DNA from: an uncultured Aquimarina sp.
GTDB taxonomy: Bacteria; Bacteroidota; Bacteroidia; Flavobacteriales; Flavobacteriaceae
Assembly (NCBI GenBank): GCA_947498785.1
Contig: CANMLS010000018.1
Span: 1 to 64,000, forward strand
Direction: 5' to 3'
DNA: 64,000 nucleotides
Of this stretch, positions 52,871 to 61,591 are shown one piece after another (positions within the stretch are counted from its first letter, which is position 1; every line of letters begins with the position of its first letter). The notes under the pieces are model-generated. The model was not told the origin of the DNA. It searched no databases and was given only the letters and a program-made list of their open reading frames with translations. The position numbers and the translations under genes were made by a program.

Positions 52871-53431
52871 ATGAAGAATACATTATATAAAATAATAGTA
52901 TTGTTATTTCTTGTTGGAGTGTACAGTAACTGCACTTCAGAAACTGAAAAACAAGTTGATAAAACAAATAAGTTGCTAGATAATGGTATGCGTTTGGTTG
53001 TTGAAAAAACCAATGAAATAACCAAAGAAATAGGTGTTTTTTCGAAACATAATTATAGAACAACACGTAGTTACACTTATAAATTTACTGTGGATGGAGG
53101 TGATGTAAATTGGGATGGTGGTAGTGGAGAGCCTAAACATATACTTTTTTGTGAGAATGCAGTTTATGTTCATTATCTAAAGGAAAAATATATAACTCTT
53201 GAACAGAGAAATTCTGGTGATCCAAATATTGAGTATAATGAATCCGTTAATAATGTGAAAGAAGTATTTGAATTGTATATTGATAATCGCTATTTTTTTA
53301 AGCTTTTTGGGGATGATTATTGGGTAGAAATTACACCTGAATCGTATGAGAATAAAAAAATATCCTGCAAAGAATATGATATCCCAAATGATAATGAGCT
53401 CTCATTGATTATCCTAGATAAAGATGGTTAG
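52871..53431 (+). CDS. Unknown lipoprotein
   Basis: 186 aa. Lipoprotein signal with Cys at about residue 18 (VGVYSNCTSE), a helical stalk (KQVDKTNKLLDNGMRLVVEKTNEITKEIGVF) and a beta-rich C-terminal part (YTYKFTVDGGDVNWDGGSGEPKHILF, FELYIDNRYFFKLFGDDYWVEI). I do not recognise it. It sits alone between the peptidase and the MATE gene. Confidence 0.5.
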   Translation: MKNTLYKIIVLLFLVGVYSNCTSETEKQVDKTNKLLDNGMRLVVEKTNEITKEIGVFSKHNYRTTRSYTYKFTVDGGDVNWDGGSGEPKHILFCENAVYVHYLKEKYITLEQRNSGDPNIEYNESVNNVKEVFELYIDNRYFFKLFGDDYWVEITPESYENKKISCKEYDIPNDNELSLIILDKDG

Positions 53432-53867
53432 TATAATCAAAAACCCTGTTGCATGATGTCGTTTTGTAAAACACTGTTAGCCTATAAACAAGTATATTTA
53501 AGATTGGGATACTTGCAAAAAGTATAGATAGAAGATATTTTTTATAACCAATAATATCCACGCAGATGTAATAGTAGTAAAAAGTATAAAAGGAAAAAAG
53601 ATTAAACTAGCTACCTAAATAACTTGTATGATGATATCATGAGTAAGAGAAGTACTAAACATACAAGTTTCGCTAGAATAAATGGTATAGTTTGGTAATA
53701 TAAGTGTTTCAGAAACAGTACCTACATTTATTAAGTAAATTCTAGTCTGATTTTTCTTTTGATTCCTTTTTCATTATCAATACTTTCAGCCGTATTTTGG
53801 TTTTATGGCTTATTTTAAAATAACGTTAAATATATGGGAAGAATATTTTAATTTATATGGGTTCTAA
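53432..53867. other. Non-coding gap with two inverted repeats
   Basis: No ORF of note. CAAGTAT (53489-53495) / ATACTTG (53509-53515) form one hairpin. A larger one is AACTTGTATG (53621-53630) / CATACAAGTT (53660-53669), enclosing the palindrome ATGATATCAT (53631-53640). Either an operator or part of a small RNA; no clear promoter or terminator. Confidence 0.35.
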
Positions 53868-53875
53868 TACCTTTG
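53868..53875 (+). promoter_or_regulatory. -7 box that decides the MATE start
   Basis: TACCTTTG matches TAnnTTTG exactly. The first in-frame TTG (53873) lies inside it and cannot be the start; the ATG at 53894 is 18 nt downstream. Confidence 0.55.
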
Positions 53876-53893
53876 CGCCTTCAAAATGAGAAA

Positions 53894-55261
53894 ATGCTAC
53901 AACAATATACCAAAGAGTTTCGATATAATTTTAAGCTAGCGGCACCTGTTATGTTAGGTATGTTAGGACATACTTTTGTAGGATTAATCGATAATATTAT
54001 GGTTGGGCAGTTGGGAACTGCAGAATTGGCGGCGGTGTCTTTAGGGAATAGTTTTATGTTTATAGCAATGTCTTTAGGTATTGGATTTTCTACAGCGATT
54101 ACACCTTTGGTTGCAGAAGCAGATGGAGAGAATAATTTTAAAACAGGTAAATTAGCATTCAAGCATGGACTATTTTTATGTACTAGTCTAGGAATAGTTT
54201 TGTTTTTATTGATTTTGGTTGCAAAGCCATTAATGTATTTGATGAAACAGCCAATAGAAGTGGTTGAGCTAGCAATACCCTATCTGGATCTTGTAGCTTT
54301 TTCTTTGATTCCTTTAGTAAGCTTTCAAGCACTGAAACAGTTCTCAGACGGGTTGTCTATGACAAGATATCCAATGTACGCTACACTTATTGCAAATGTG
54401 GTTAATATCGTTTTAAATTATCTGTTGATCTTTGGTAAGTTTGGTTTTCCTCAAATGGGAATAGTAGGAGCTGCTGTGGGAACTCTAGTCTCAAGATTTG
54501 TAATGATTATCTTTTTATGGATATTATTAAGAGGTAAAGAAAAATCGAAAGCTTATGTTAAACAAATTAAATTCTTTGTTTTAGAGAGAAAAATGCTCAA
54601 CAAAATAGTAGCATTGGGGTTTCCTTCTGCTTTACAAATGTTTTTTGAGGTAGCGATTTTTACTGCTGCCATATGGTTATCAGGGATTTTGGGTAAAAAC
54701 CCGCAAGCAGCAAATCAAATTGCGTTAAATTTATCTTCAATGACATTTATGGTTGCTATGGGGCTTAGTGTGGCAGCAATGGTACGTGTTGGTAATCAAA
54801 AAGGATTACAACAGTTTGTAGAGTTGAGAAGAATCGCTATTTCAATTTTTTTGTTATCCTTTCTTATAGCAACGGTTTTTGCATTGATTTTTATCATTTT
54901 TAATCAAATGTTACCTAAAATTTATTTAGATGTAAAAGATGTAGAAAACCTTGCAGATAATACAGCAGTGATAATCATTGCAGCTAAATTATTAATTATA
55001 GCAGCACTGTTTCAAATTTCAGATGCTATACAGGTTACGGTATTAGGAGCTTTACGAGGACTTCAGGATGTTAAAATACCTACATTTATTACATTTATTG
55101 CATATTGGATAATAGGATTTCCTATTAGTTATTATCTTGGATTGTATACCGAATATAAAAGTTCAGGAATTTGGATTGGACTATTAGCGGGACTTACTGC
55201 ATCAGCAATATTATTATATGTTAGATTCAATATTTTAACAAAAAAATTAATTAAAAAATAA
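53894..55261 (+). CDS. MATE-family efflux transporter
   Basis: 455 aa with 12 membrane helices. N-terminal APVMLGMLGHTFVGLIDNIMVGQLGTAELAAVSLGNSF is the MATE hallmark, and the second half repeats the pattern (ALGFPSALQMFFEVAIFTAAIWLSGILGKNPQAANQIALNLSSM). It exports cationic drugs or metabolites in exchange for Na+ or H+, NorM-like. Start at MLQQYTKEF because the earlier TTG sits inside a promoter box. Confidence 0.92.
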   Translation: MLQQYTKEFRYNFKLAAPVMLGMLGHTFVGLIDNIMVGQLGTAELAAVSLGNSFMFIAMSLGIGFSTAITPLVAEADGENNFKTGKLAFKHGLFLCTSLGIVLFLLILVAKPLMYLMKQPIEVVELAIPYLDLVAFSLIPLVSFQALKQFSDGLSMTRYPMYATLIANVVNIVLNYLLIFGKFGFPQMGIVGAAVGTLVSRFVMIIFLWILLRGKEKSKAYVKQIKFFVLERKMLNKIVALGFPSALQMFFEVAIFTAAIWLSGILGKNPQAANQIALNLSSMTFMVAMGLSVAAMVRVGNQKGLQQFVELRRIAISIFLLSFLIATVFALIFIIFNQMLPKIYLDVKDVENLADNTAVIIIAAKLLIIAALFQISDAIQVTVLGALRGLQDVKIPTFITFIAYWIIGFPISYYLGLYTEYKSSGIWIGLLAGLTASAILLYVRFNILTKKLIKK

Positions 55262-55445
55262 TAATTCACTTTATTTTATACAACAAATATTTTGATAGGT
55301 TATACAATTTTTTTACCCTAAAAATCATGAAAAACAAACTCGCTTTTTAAATAAAATAAAAGTTGAATACCTTTTTTACACTTCTTACGTTTATTGGGTA
55401 TTAACCAATAATTAACTATCTTTCCAAAAAATACAGAATACAAAA

Positions 55446-56531
55446 ATGAGAGTCCCAAATTCCAAATTTTGTCTGCTGCTTATTGTTATTACTTTAATGG
55501 TAAGTCAAAGTAGTATAGGTCAGAACTTTATTCATAGTAAAAAACAGAATCTTATTCCCAATCCTAGTTTCGAAGAAACCAATGCAGCCATTAAAAGATT
55601 AGACATGGAAATGCAGAATTTTGGGATTATGAAAGATTGGAAACCTTCTATTAATACTCCAGATGCTTATCATCCAGATTTAGAACAGGTTAGGTTTATC
55701 CATAAATCGCCTAATTTTTTAAAGCAATTTGGAAAACAAGAACCAAGAACCGGAGAAGGAAAAGTAGGAATGTATATTGCGGGCGGTACGTATAAAGAAG
55801 GTGTGACGGCTAAATTAAAACGTCCTTTATCAGCTGGTAAATATTACTATTTTCATATGTATGTTTCTTTGGGAGAAGGGATATCAAATTCTTGTACATC
55901 ATCTATAGGATCATATTTTAGTGCAAGAAGTCCTAAAATAACAGGAACATCAAAGCTTCCTCTAAATATAGAATCCTCAAAAATGGTATGTGATACCAAA
56001 GAATGGGTCAAAGTGTGTGGAGTATATAGAGCAAAAGGAACGGAGAAATATCTTTCTCTGGGATATTTCTCTGATGCACCAAAAGGAAAATCTGTAAAAG
56101 GAGGCGGGTTTGATACCGCTTATTATTTTATTGATGATGTATTGTTAATGGAAATGAGAGATACCAAAAACCTTTCTTCTAGTCAGGTTTGTGATATGGC
56201 ATTAGATTTTTCTCCTGTAGAATTTTTAATCGGAGAAAGTGAAGCATATACAGAGATTAAAAAAGCGTTAGATTCATATATCCAATACGTTAAAATATTT
56301 AAAGTGACTTCTGTTAAGATAATTGGCCATGCAGATGATGCAGGGACTGCCTTTGAAAACGAAATCATGTCAGCAATGAGAGCTAGCAATGTTAAACAAT
56401 ACTTTGTTGAACAAGGAATTGACGAATCTATTATTGAAGTAATTGCAGCTGGAAATACAGAACCTATTGTTGTTGCAGGATCTGACTTAGATCCAGAATC
56501 AAATAATAGAGTAGAGATTAAGATCGAATAG
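55446..56531 (+). CDS. OmpA-family outer-membrane protein with N-terminal carbohydrate-module-like domain
   Basis: 361 aa. Signal peptide ending SSIGQ, then a jelly-roll-like domain that opens with LIPNPSFEE (about 30-235), typical of secreted binding modules. The C-terminal 100 residues are an OmpA domain: YIQYVKIFKVTSVKIIGHADDAGTAFENEIMSAMRASNVKQYFVEQGI, ending SNNRVEIKIE, with the Arg used to bind peptidoglycan. It probably links the cell wall to an outer or surface structure. Single gene. Confidence 0.82.
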   Translation: MRVPNSKFCLLLIVITLMVSQSSIGQNFIHSKKQNLIPNPSFEETNAAIKRLDMEMQNFGIMKDWKPSINTPDAYHPDLEQVRFIHKSPNFLKQFGKQEPRTGEGKVGMYIAGGTYKEGVTAKLKRPLSAGKYYYFHMYVSLGEGISNSCTSSIGSYFSARSPKITGTSKLPLNIESSKMVCDTKEWVKVCGVYRAKGTEKYLSLGYFSDAPKGKSVKGGGFDTAYYFIDDVLLMEMRDTKNLSSSQVCDMALDFSPVEFLIGESEAYTEIKKALDSYIQYVKIFKVTSVKIIGHADDAGTAFENEIMSAMRASNVKQYFVEQGIDESIIEVIAAGNTEPIVVAGSDLDPESNNRVEIKIE

Positions 56532-56567
56532 TATAGAAATTATTTTCTGATGTGCCCGAAAAGATAG

Positions 56568-56575
56568 TACCTTTG
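56568..56575 (+). promoter_or_regulatory. -7 box upstream of the 75-aa protein gene
   Basis: TACCTTTG, an exact TAnnTTTG match, 25 nt before the ATG at 56601. It probably drives both this gene and the PAP2 gene. Confidence 0.45.
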
Positions 56576-56600
56576 GTCATTATAATTTTAAGTGTTGATT

Positions 56601-56828
56601 ATGGGGTTTCCGAAATTCTTACTAGGGGATAATACAGACTATCCAGATGCTATTTTTGTTATTCACACCGAGTTTCCTAGATTTATAATTAATCTTGCAG
56701 ATGACGAGGTAGAATGGTTAGAAGAGTTTGATAAAAATGATGAGAAAGATTTGCAAGAAGAAGCAGAGAGTCTTTTTCAAGCAGCAAATGATTTTTATGA
56801 TCGTGAGATAGAGCGATATGATGAATAA
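56601..56828 (+). CDS. Small acidic conserved protein
   Basis: 75 aa. MGFPKFLLGDNTDYPDAIFV, then IHTEFPRFIINLADDEVEWL and a very acidic helical C-terminus (EEFDKNDEKDLQEEAESLFQAANDFYDREIE). I recall similar proteins in Flavobacteriia without function. GTG (56592) upstream is in frame, but ATG 56601 lies at the right distance from the promoter. The PAP2 gene follows 23 nt downstream. Confidence 0.65.
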   Translation: MGFPKFLLGDNTDYPDAIFVIHTEFPRFIINLADDEVEWLEEFDKNDEKDLQEEAESLFQAANDFYDREIERYDE

Positions 56829-56851
56829 TAATACAATACAACATCTTAAGA

Positions 56852-57424
56852 ATGGAAGAGCTTATACAATTAGATAAAGATCTTTTTTTATACCTCAATA
56901 ATTTAGGAACTCCCGCGTGGGATGGATTTTGGTTATTTATGACCGAGAAATTCTATCAAATCCCTCTCTATTTAGTATTGCTGTTCTTTTTTTATAAGTA
57001 TTTTGGTATTAGAGGAACGATTATTACTTTAATTGTTGTAGCAGCATTGATTGCAGCAACAGATCAATTATCAAATTTGTTTAAAAATGTGTTATTCATG
57101 CGCCCAAGACCATGTAGGGCAGATGGAGTTGCAGAGTTGACACGCTTTATTGCAGAACGATGTGGTCGACATGGTTATTTTTCTGGTCATGCTGCCAATT
57201 CTATGGCCTTAGCATTTTTTACAGGTTTAGCTTTGCAAAAGCATTTAAAATATATTTTTCCTTTTATGGTAGTATGGTCTATCATTGTAGCTTATAGTAG
57301 AATTTATGTAGGAGTGCATTATCCTGGAGATATCATTACAGGTATGGCAATTGGTATTGGATTAGGAGTAGGAGCTTACAAATTACAAGGATTTCTTATT
57401 AATAAATATGGAGAAACTTCATAA
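56852..57424 (+). CDS. PAP2-family phosphatase
   Basis: 190 aa, about five membrane helices. The three-part acid phosphatase site is present: NVLFMRPRPCR (KxxxxxxRP type), GYFSGHAANS (PSGH type, with Phe for Pro) and YSRIYVGVHYPGDIITG (SRxxxxxHxxxD). It likely removes phosphate from undecaprenyl pyrophosphate or lipid A/phospholipids; substrate unknown. Confidence 0.9.
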   Translation: MEELIQLDKDLFLYLNNLGTPAWDGFWLFMTEKFYQIPLYLVLLFFFYKYFGIRGTIITLIVVAALIAATDQLSNLFKNVLFMRPRPCRADGVAELTRFIAERCGRHGYFSGHAANSMALAFFTGLALQKHLKYIFPFMVVWSIIVAYSRIYVGVHYPGDIITGMAIGIGLGVGAYKLQGFLINKYGETS

Positions 57425-57589
57425 GAGAATATCTATAAATTGATTCCTCCCCTTTAGGCCACAAATTTTGGGATGTTATTGAATTTTGAAAAAGTGATAT
57501 ACCTATTACTTTCACTGAAAACAGTGTAATACTCATAAAGAATTTCTTATATTTTTGATGTGCATTAATTTATCATAACCGTACATCAT
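57425..57589. other. Gap upstream of the pseudogene
   Basis: 165 bp, AT-rich, with no gene or strong hairpin seen. It presumably holds the promoter of the broken gene at 57590. Confidence 0.3.
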
Positions 57590-57943
57590 ATGATTAGAAA
57601 AACAAGCATAATAATGATGTTAGTTTTTATAAGTCAGTTTTAAAGAGAATGTTATAGTCAGACCACAACTGCTAGTAGCATTATTGATATTACAGAAATT
57701 ATAAAACGCAAAAAGAAAGATAAAACGCAACAAGAAATACTTATTGATTTTGAAAAAAAATATAATATAGATGATCGTATTTTAGTTGAAGAATTTCAAA
57801 ATTATTATGAATTAGTAGTAAGTCATTTAAATAAAAATGGTTATACTGGTGGAGCAGAAGGATATACTTTGGATAAAAAAACAGGAAAAATAGAATTGGT
57901 ATGGCATGAACATCCTATAAAACTGCCAGAATGGAGGTTTTAA
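57590..57943 (+). pseudogene. Secreted-protein gene broken by one in-frame stop
   Basis: A 118-codon frame starts MIRKTSIIMMLVFISQF, is stopped by TAA at 57641-57643, and reads on without a break for 99 codons: RECYSQTTTASS, then IDITEIIKRKKKDKTQQ, DFEKKYNIDDRILVEEFQNY, to HPIKLPEWRF and TAA. Without that stop it would be a normal secreted protein, with a signal peptide cut after CYSQ. No ATG follows the stop in frame. Family not recognised. One base change, or a sequencing error, explains it. Confidence 0.6.
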
Positions 57944-57968
57944 AAAAAAGTAATTGACTACATGATAT

Positions 57969-60212
57969 TTATTTTTTCCTAAACTTTTTGTTTTTCTTCT
58001 TTTTACCAAAAAGACGCTTAAGAAAGTTGTCTCTCTTTTCTGGTTTACAATCCATGTCTTTTATAACTTCTTCAGAGGTTTCTTCAAATTTACTTTTTGT
58101 TATAGGATCAAAAATAGGGTCTTGATTCATTTTTTGATAGAGCTTGGCAAATATTGGCAATGCTGTATTAGCTCCCTGACCCAATGCAGTGGTTTTAAAG
58201 CCTATGTTATAGTTGTTATTTCCAACCCAAGTAATAGTTACCAAACTGGGAGTAATACCAACAAACCATCCATCTTTATTATCTTGAGTAGTTCCTGTTT
58301 TACCAGCAATTGCATTTTCTAATTTATAAATAGTTCTTAGCCTCTTTGCTGTGCCTTCTTCTACGGTTGATTTCATCATTTTCAAAAGTACTTGCCTAGT
58401 GTACTCATTATAAGCAGGAGTTTTCGATACTTCTGGTTCGAATGAAGCAATTAGATTACCGTTTTTATCTTCAATTCTTGAGATGTAATAGGGTTTTACG
58501 CTTTTTCCTTGGTTTACATAACTAGCATATGCACCAGATAATTCTTTTAGTTTAATACCATCAGTGCCTAGAGCCATTGCAGGGTCTTCTGAGAGTGAAG
58601 TTGTAATACCTAATTTTTTTACTTGTTCTATTACTTTTGGTATTCCTACTTCATTAAGTACTTTGACTGCTATGGTATTTGTAGAGGTGCTTAAAGCTTT
58701 TTCTAATGTGAAATTAAGATATGGATCTTCCTCTTCTGCAGCGTTTTTTGGTGTCCAATTATTAAGGTTAGTATAGGTAATTTCTTTAGTAGAAAAATAA
58801 GTACAGGGTTTCATTCCATTTTCAATTGCAGTAGTGTATACAAAGGGTTTAAACGTTGAGCCTACTTGTCTTTCACTTTGCGAGACATGGTCATATTTAA
58901 AGTATCGATAATCGATTCCTCCAAGGTAAGCTCTAACGGCACCTGTTTTGGGTTCAATAGAAATCATTCCTGTATTCAGAAATTTTAGATAATGTTTTAG
59001 GCTATCTATAGAAGATGTCTTTTTGGTTATGTTTCCATTCCATTCGAATAATTCTATATCCTTTTGTCTTGATAGAGAATCTATAATTTGGGTTTCGGTG
59101 AGGCCTTGTTCTTTATATGTTTTATAGGTATTGAGGTTTTTAATCGCATTTTCTACAAGTTCTTTATTGCTTTTCCAAGGAGCTGATTCTCCATATGATT
59201 TTTCATAATCACGTTGCAGTACTTGCATATGTTCTTTCATAGCATTCTCGGCCAAAGATTGCATTTTGTAGTCCATAGTAGTATATAGAATTAGTCCATC
59301 ATTATAAATGTCATAAGTGCTATTGTCTGGTTTTTTATGTTTTTCCAGAATTTTCACCAATTCTTTTTTTACTTCTTCCCTAAAATAAGGAGCTACTCCA
59401 AGATCGTGATTAAAATATTGGTAATCGATTTCAATGGGTTGACTCATAGCCTGATTAGAACGAATCGAACTGATATACTTGTATTTGACCATCTGTTGTA
59501 GGACAACATCCCTTCTTAATTGACTTCTCTCTGGAAAAAGTCTAGGATTATAACTATGATTAGCTTTTAAACTTCCGATAAGAGTAGCTGATTCAGATAA
59601 GGTCAATTGATGGGTTGGTTTATTAAAGAATTTTTGAGAAGCACTCTCAATTCCATACGTATTGTCGGGAAATGGCACTGTATTGAAGTATAATGTAATG
59701 ATTTCTTTTTTAGAATAGATTTCTTCCATTCTTTTTGCAACAAATGATTCTTTTAGTTTATTAATTACAGTACTAAATATTGCATGCTTTTTTCTGCCAA
59801 ATAAGTTTTTGGCCAATTGAAGCGTAATGGTACTTCCTCCTCCTGATGATTTGTTACGTAATAAAATGGTTTTGAAAAAAACACGTAATAAACTTTTATT
59901 ATCTACACCTTCATGTTCATAGAATCTTATATCTTCTGTAGCTACCAGAGCATCTATAAGGTGTTGAGGTAAATCTTTATAGGTGATAGGTTGTCTGTCA
60001 TAGATGTAGTACTTGCCAATTAGATGGCCATCTTTATCTAATACCTGAGTAGCTTCAGCCTGTTTTAAAGAGCTTAATTCTTCTTTAGTTGGTAATTTTC
60101 CCCAAAAACCAAAATAAATACTAGCATAAAAGCAAATGTTTAATAAAACAAACCCACCAACTGTCAATAGAAACCATTTGAACCATTTCTTTTGTATTAT
60201 CCTTTTAATCAT
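57969..60212 (-). CDS. Class A penicillin-binding protein 1A
   Basis: 747 aa. A short cytoplasmic basic part and one membrane helix (FLLTVGGFVLLNICFYASIYF), a glycosyltransferase GT51 domain with ALVATEDIRFYEHEGVD and GGSTITLQLAKNLF, then a transpeptidase domain with SxxK in VGSTFKPFVYTTAI, SxN in ALSTSTNTIAV and KTGT in IAGKTGTTQDNKDGWFVGITP. The C-terminus is a basic tail (RLFGKKKKNKKFRKK). It polymerises and crosslinks peptidoglycan. Confidence 0.95.
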   Translation of the reverse strand: MIKRIIQKKWFKWFLLTVGGFVLLNICFYASIYFGFWGKLPTKEELSSLKQAEATQVLDKDGHLIGKYYIYDRQPITYKDLPQHLIDALVATEDIRFYEHEGVDNKSLLRVFFKTILLRNKSSGGGSTITLQLAKNLFGRKKHAIFSTVINKLKESFVAKRMEEIYSKKEIITLYFNTVPFPDNTYGIESASQKFFNKPTHQLTLSESATLIGSLKANHSYNPRLFPERSQLRRDVVLQQMVKYKYISSIRSNQAMSQPIEIDYQYFNHDLGVAPYFREEVKKELVKILEKHKKPDNSTYDIYNDGLILYTTMDYKMQSLAENAMKEHMQVLQRDYEKSYGESAPWKSNKELVENAIKNLNTYKTYKEQGLTETQIIDSLSRQKDIELFEWNGNITKKTSSIDSLKHYLKFLNTGMISIEPKTGAVRAYLGGIDYRYFKYDHVSQSERQVGSTFKPFVYTTAIENGMKPCTYFSTKEITYTNLNNWTPKNAAEEEDPYLNFTLEKALSTSTNTIAVKVLNEVGIPKVIEQVKKLGITTSLSEDPAMALGTDGIKLKELSGAYASYVNQGKSVKPYYISRIEDKNGNLIASFEPEVSKTPAYNEYTRQVLLKMMKSTVEEGTAKRLRTIYKLENAIAGKTGTTQDNKDGWFVGITPSLVTITWVGNNNYNIGFKTTALGQGANTALPIFAKLYQKMNQDPIFDPITKSKFEETSEEVIKDMDCKPEKRDNFLKRLFGKKKKNKKFRKK

Positions 60213-60769
60213 ACCCCAATATTGATAATAATAACGTACAAAACACAGAATTATTAAATAATGTCATATGATAGGTTTATTTCTATGAACAAAAATTTCA
60301 TAAAATCTATTTTACTCTATATAGAGGTTTTTAGTATGAAGTAGCTTGCAAATACAATAAAGGGTTTTAATAACAATATCTAGTTTTTACAGTTTTTTAA
60401 TACTAGAGGTTTAAACTTTACTACTCAATTATTGTCTTTTTCTTACATCTTAGTATGGCTATGGAGTGTGAAAAAGACTTTTTTGATCAAAAGAATACTG
60501 TTTTTTACTAGAAATAATATTCAAACACTTCATTTTTAACAAGTAAAAGAGGGAAATATTTTTTGTTTTTTTAAAGTTGTTTTTTGAAAAGTTTCATTTT
60601 TTTTAATTAGACTTGTAGTACATATTACTCAGTGAAATACTTATTTTTTTATTTGAAAATTACTTGAGGTGAATAGTATGATTATCCCTCAAGATTTGTG
60701 ATTTATACCAATACATGCGTGCATGTTATTTGTTTTTGTATACGTATTAACCTAAACCTACTGCAGATC
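60213..60769. other. 557-bp gap with two inverted repeats near its right end
   Basis: No ORF of note. CTTGAGG (60663-60669) / CCTCAAG (60687-60693) and ACATGC (60713-60718) / GCATGT (60721-60726) lie 50-100 bp before the 93-aa gene and may be regulatory. The rest, including the upstream region of PBP1A, is AT-rich. Confidence 0.35.
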
Positions 60770-61051
60770 ATGAAAAGAGTAATTGTTGACTACAAAAAAT
60801 TAAATGAAGACATCTTAAATCTTTTAGTAGAGAAATTTCCAGATGGATATAATGATAAGGATATTATTTCATTTAGAAATCAACATAATGAAGCTATTGA
60901 AGCCGTTGAAGTAAAAACAAATGATACAATTTACTTAGTTAAAATTAGCAAAAGATTGGCTGATTCTATGGAGAGTTTTGATAGTTCTGATGTTGATATT
61001 CCTATTGCCGTTATTGACGATCAGGTAAAAGAACTAGATGTTGATAAATAA
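60770..61051 (+). CDS. Small acidic conserved protein, unknown
   Basis: 93 aa: MKRVIVDYKKLNEDILNLLV, FPDGYNDKDIISFRNQHNEAIEAVEVKTNDTIYLVKISKRLADSME, then an acidic tail (FDSSDVDIPIAVIDDQVKELDVDK). I recall like proteins across Flavobacteriia; function unknown, cytoplasmic. The start MKRVIVDY was chosen over an earlier in-frame codon that adds a Cys/Ile-rich stretch. Confidence 0.65.
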   Translation: MKRVIVDYKKLNEDILNLLVEKFPDGYNDKDIISFRNQHNEAIEAVEVKTNDTIYLVKISKRLADSMESFDSSDVDIPIAVIDDQVKELDVDK

Positions 61052-61591
61052 AATAGTTATAATTTAAAGTATATGTGTCGAACTTTATTCATGTTAGTGA
61101 TATTCGATGTTTTTCAGGTGTACATGTTATAGCTAAATTTAATTTTTTTAGGTATACTTCTAAAAATAAATATTTTAGAGGAGGAAATACCATGGAGTAA
61201 TATTTTATAATATCTGATGAATGAATTGGATCTATGAACTATGGTAAACTTTTCTAAACCTATTTTTCTTTAATATATAATACAAACACTTTTTTACTCA
61301 ATTCTTCATCCTTTTATACATTTTGGTGCGGCTAAGAAGTATAAAAAACACTATTCTATTCCAGAATCAAAAGAGTTTAAATTTGACTAAAATTAAATAT
61401 TTTACTTAACCATTATTGTTTTGTTAAATTAATGTTATAAAAAACATAATTTTTACTTAATTTTAAGCCATTTACCACATTATGTGAGGTTTATACAAAA
61501 TACGACTTAAGTAAAATATTAATTTAACAGATATAACCTGTCAAAGTAAAGGTGAGGGGAAGCCTTTTTGAGGGTTATGTAAAATGAACAA
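61052..61591. other. 540-bp gap with repeated TTTTACTTAA sites and a leader hairpin
   Basis: TTTTACTTAA occurs at 61400-61409 and 61451-61460, and inverted (TTAAGTAAAA) at 61507-61516; the outer pair extends to a 14-bp inverted repeat (61396-61409 with 61507-61520). Just before the next gene a nested hairpin, ATAACC (61533-61538) / GGTTAT (61573-61578) around AAAGG (61548-61552) / CCTTT (61563-61567), could be a regulatory leader. The left half shows nothing. Confidence 0.4.
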
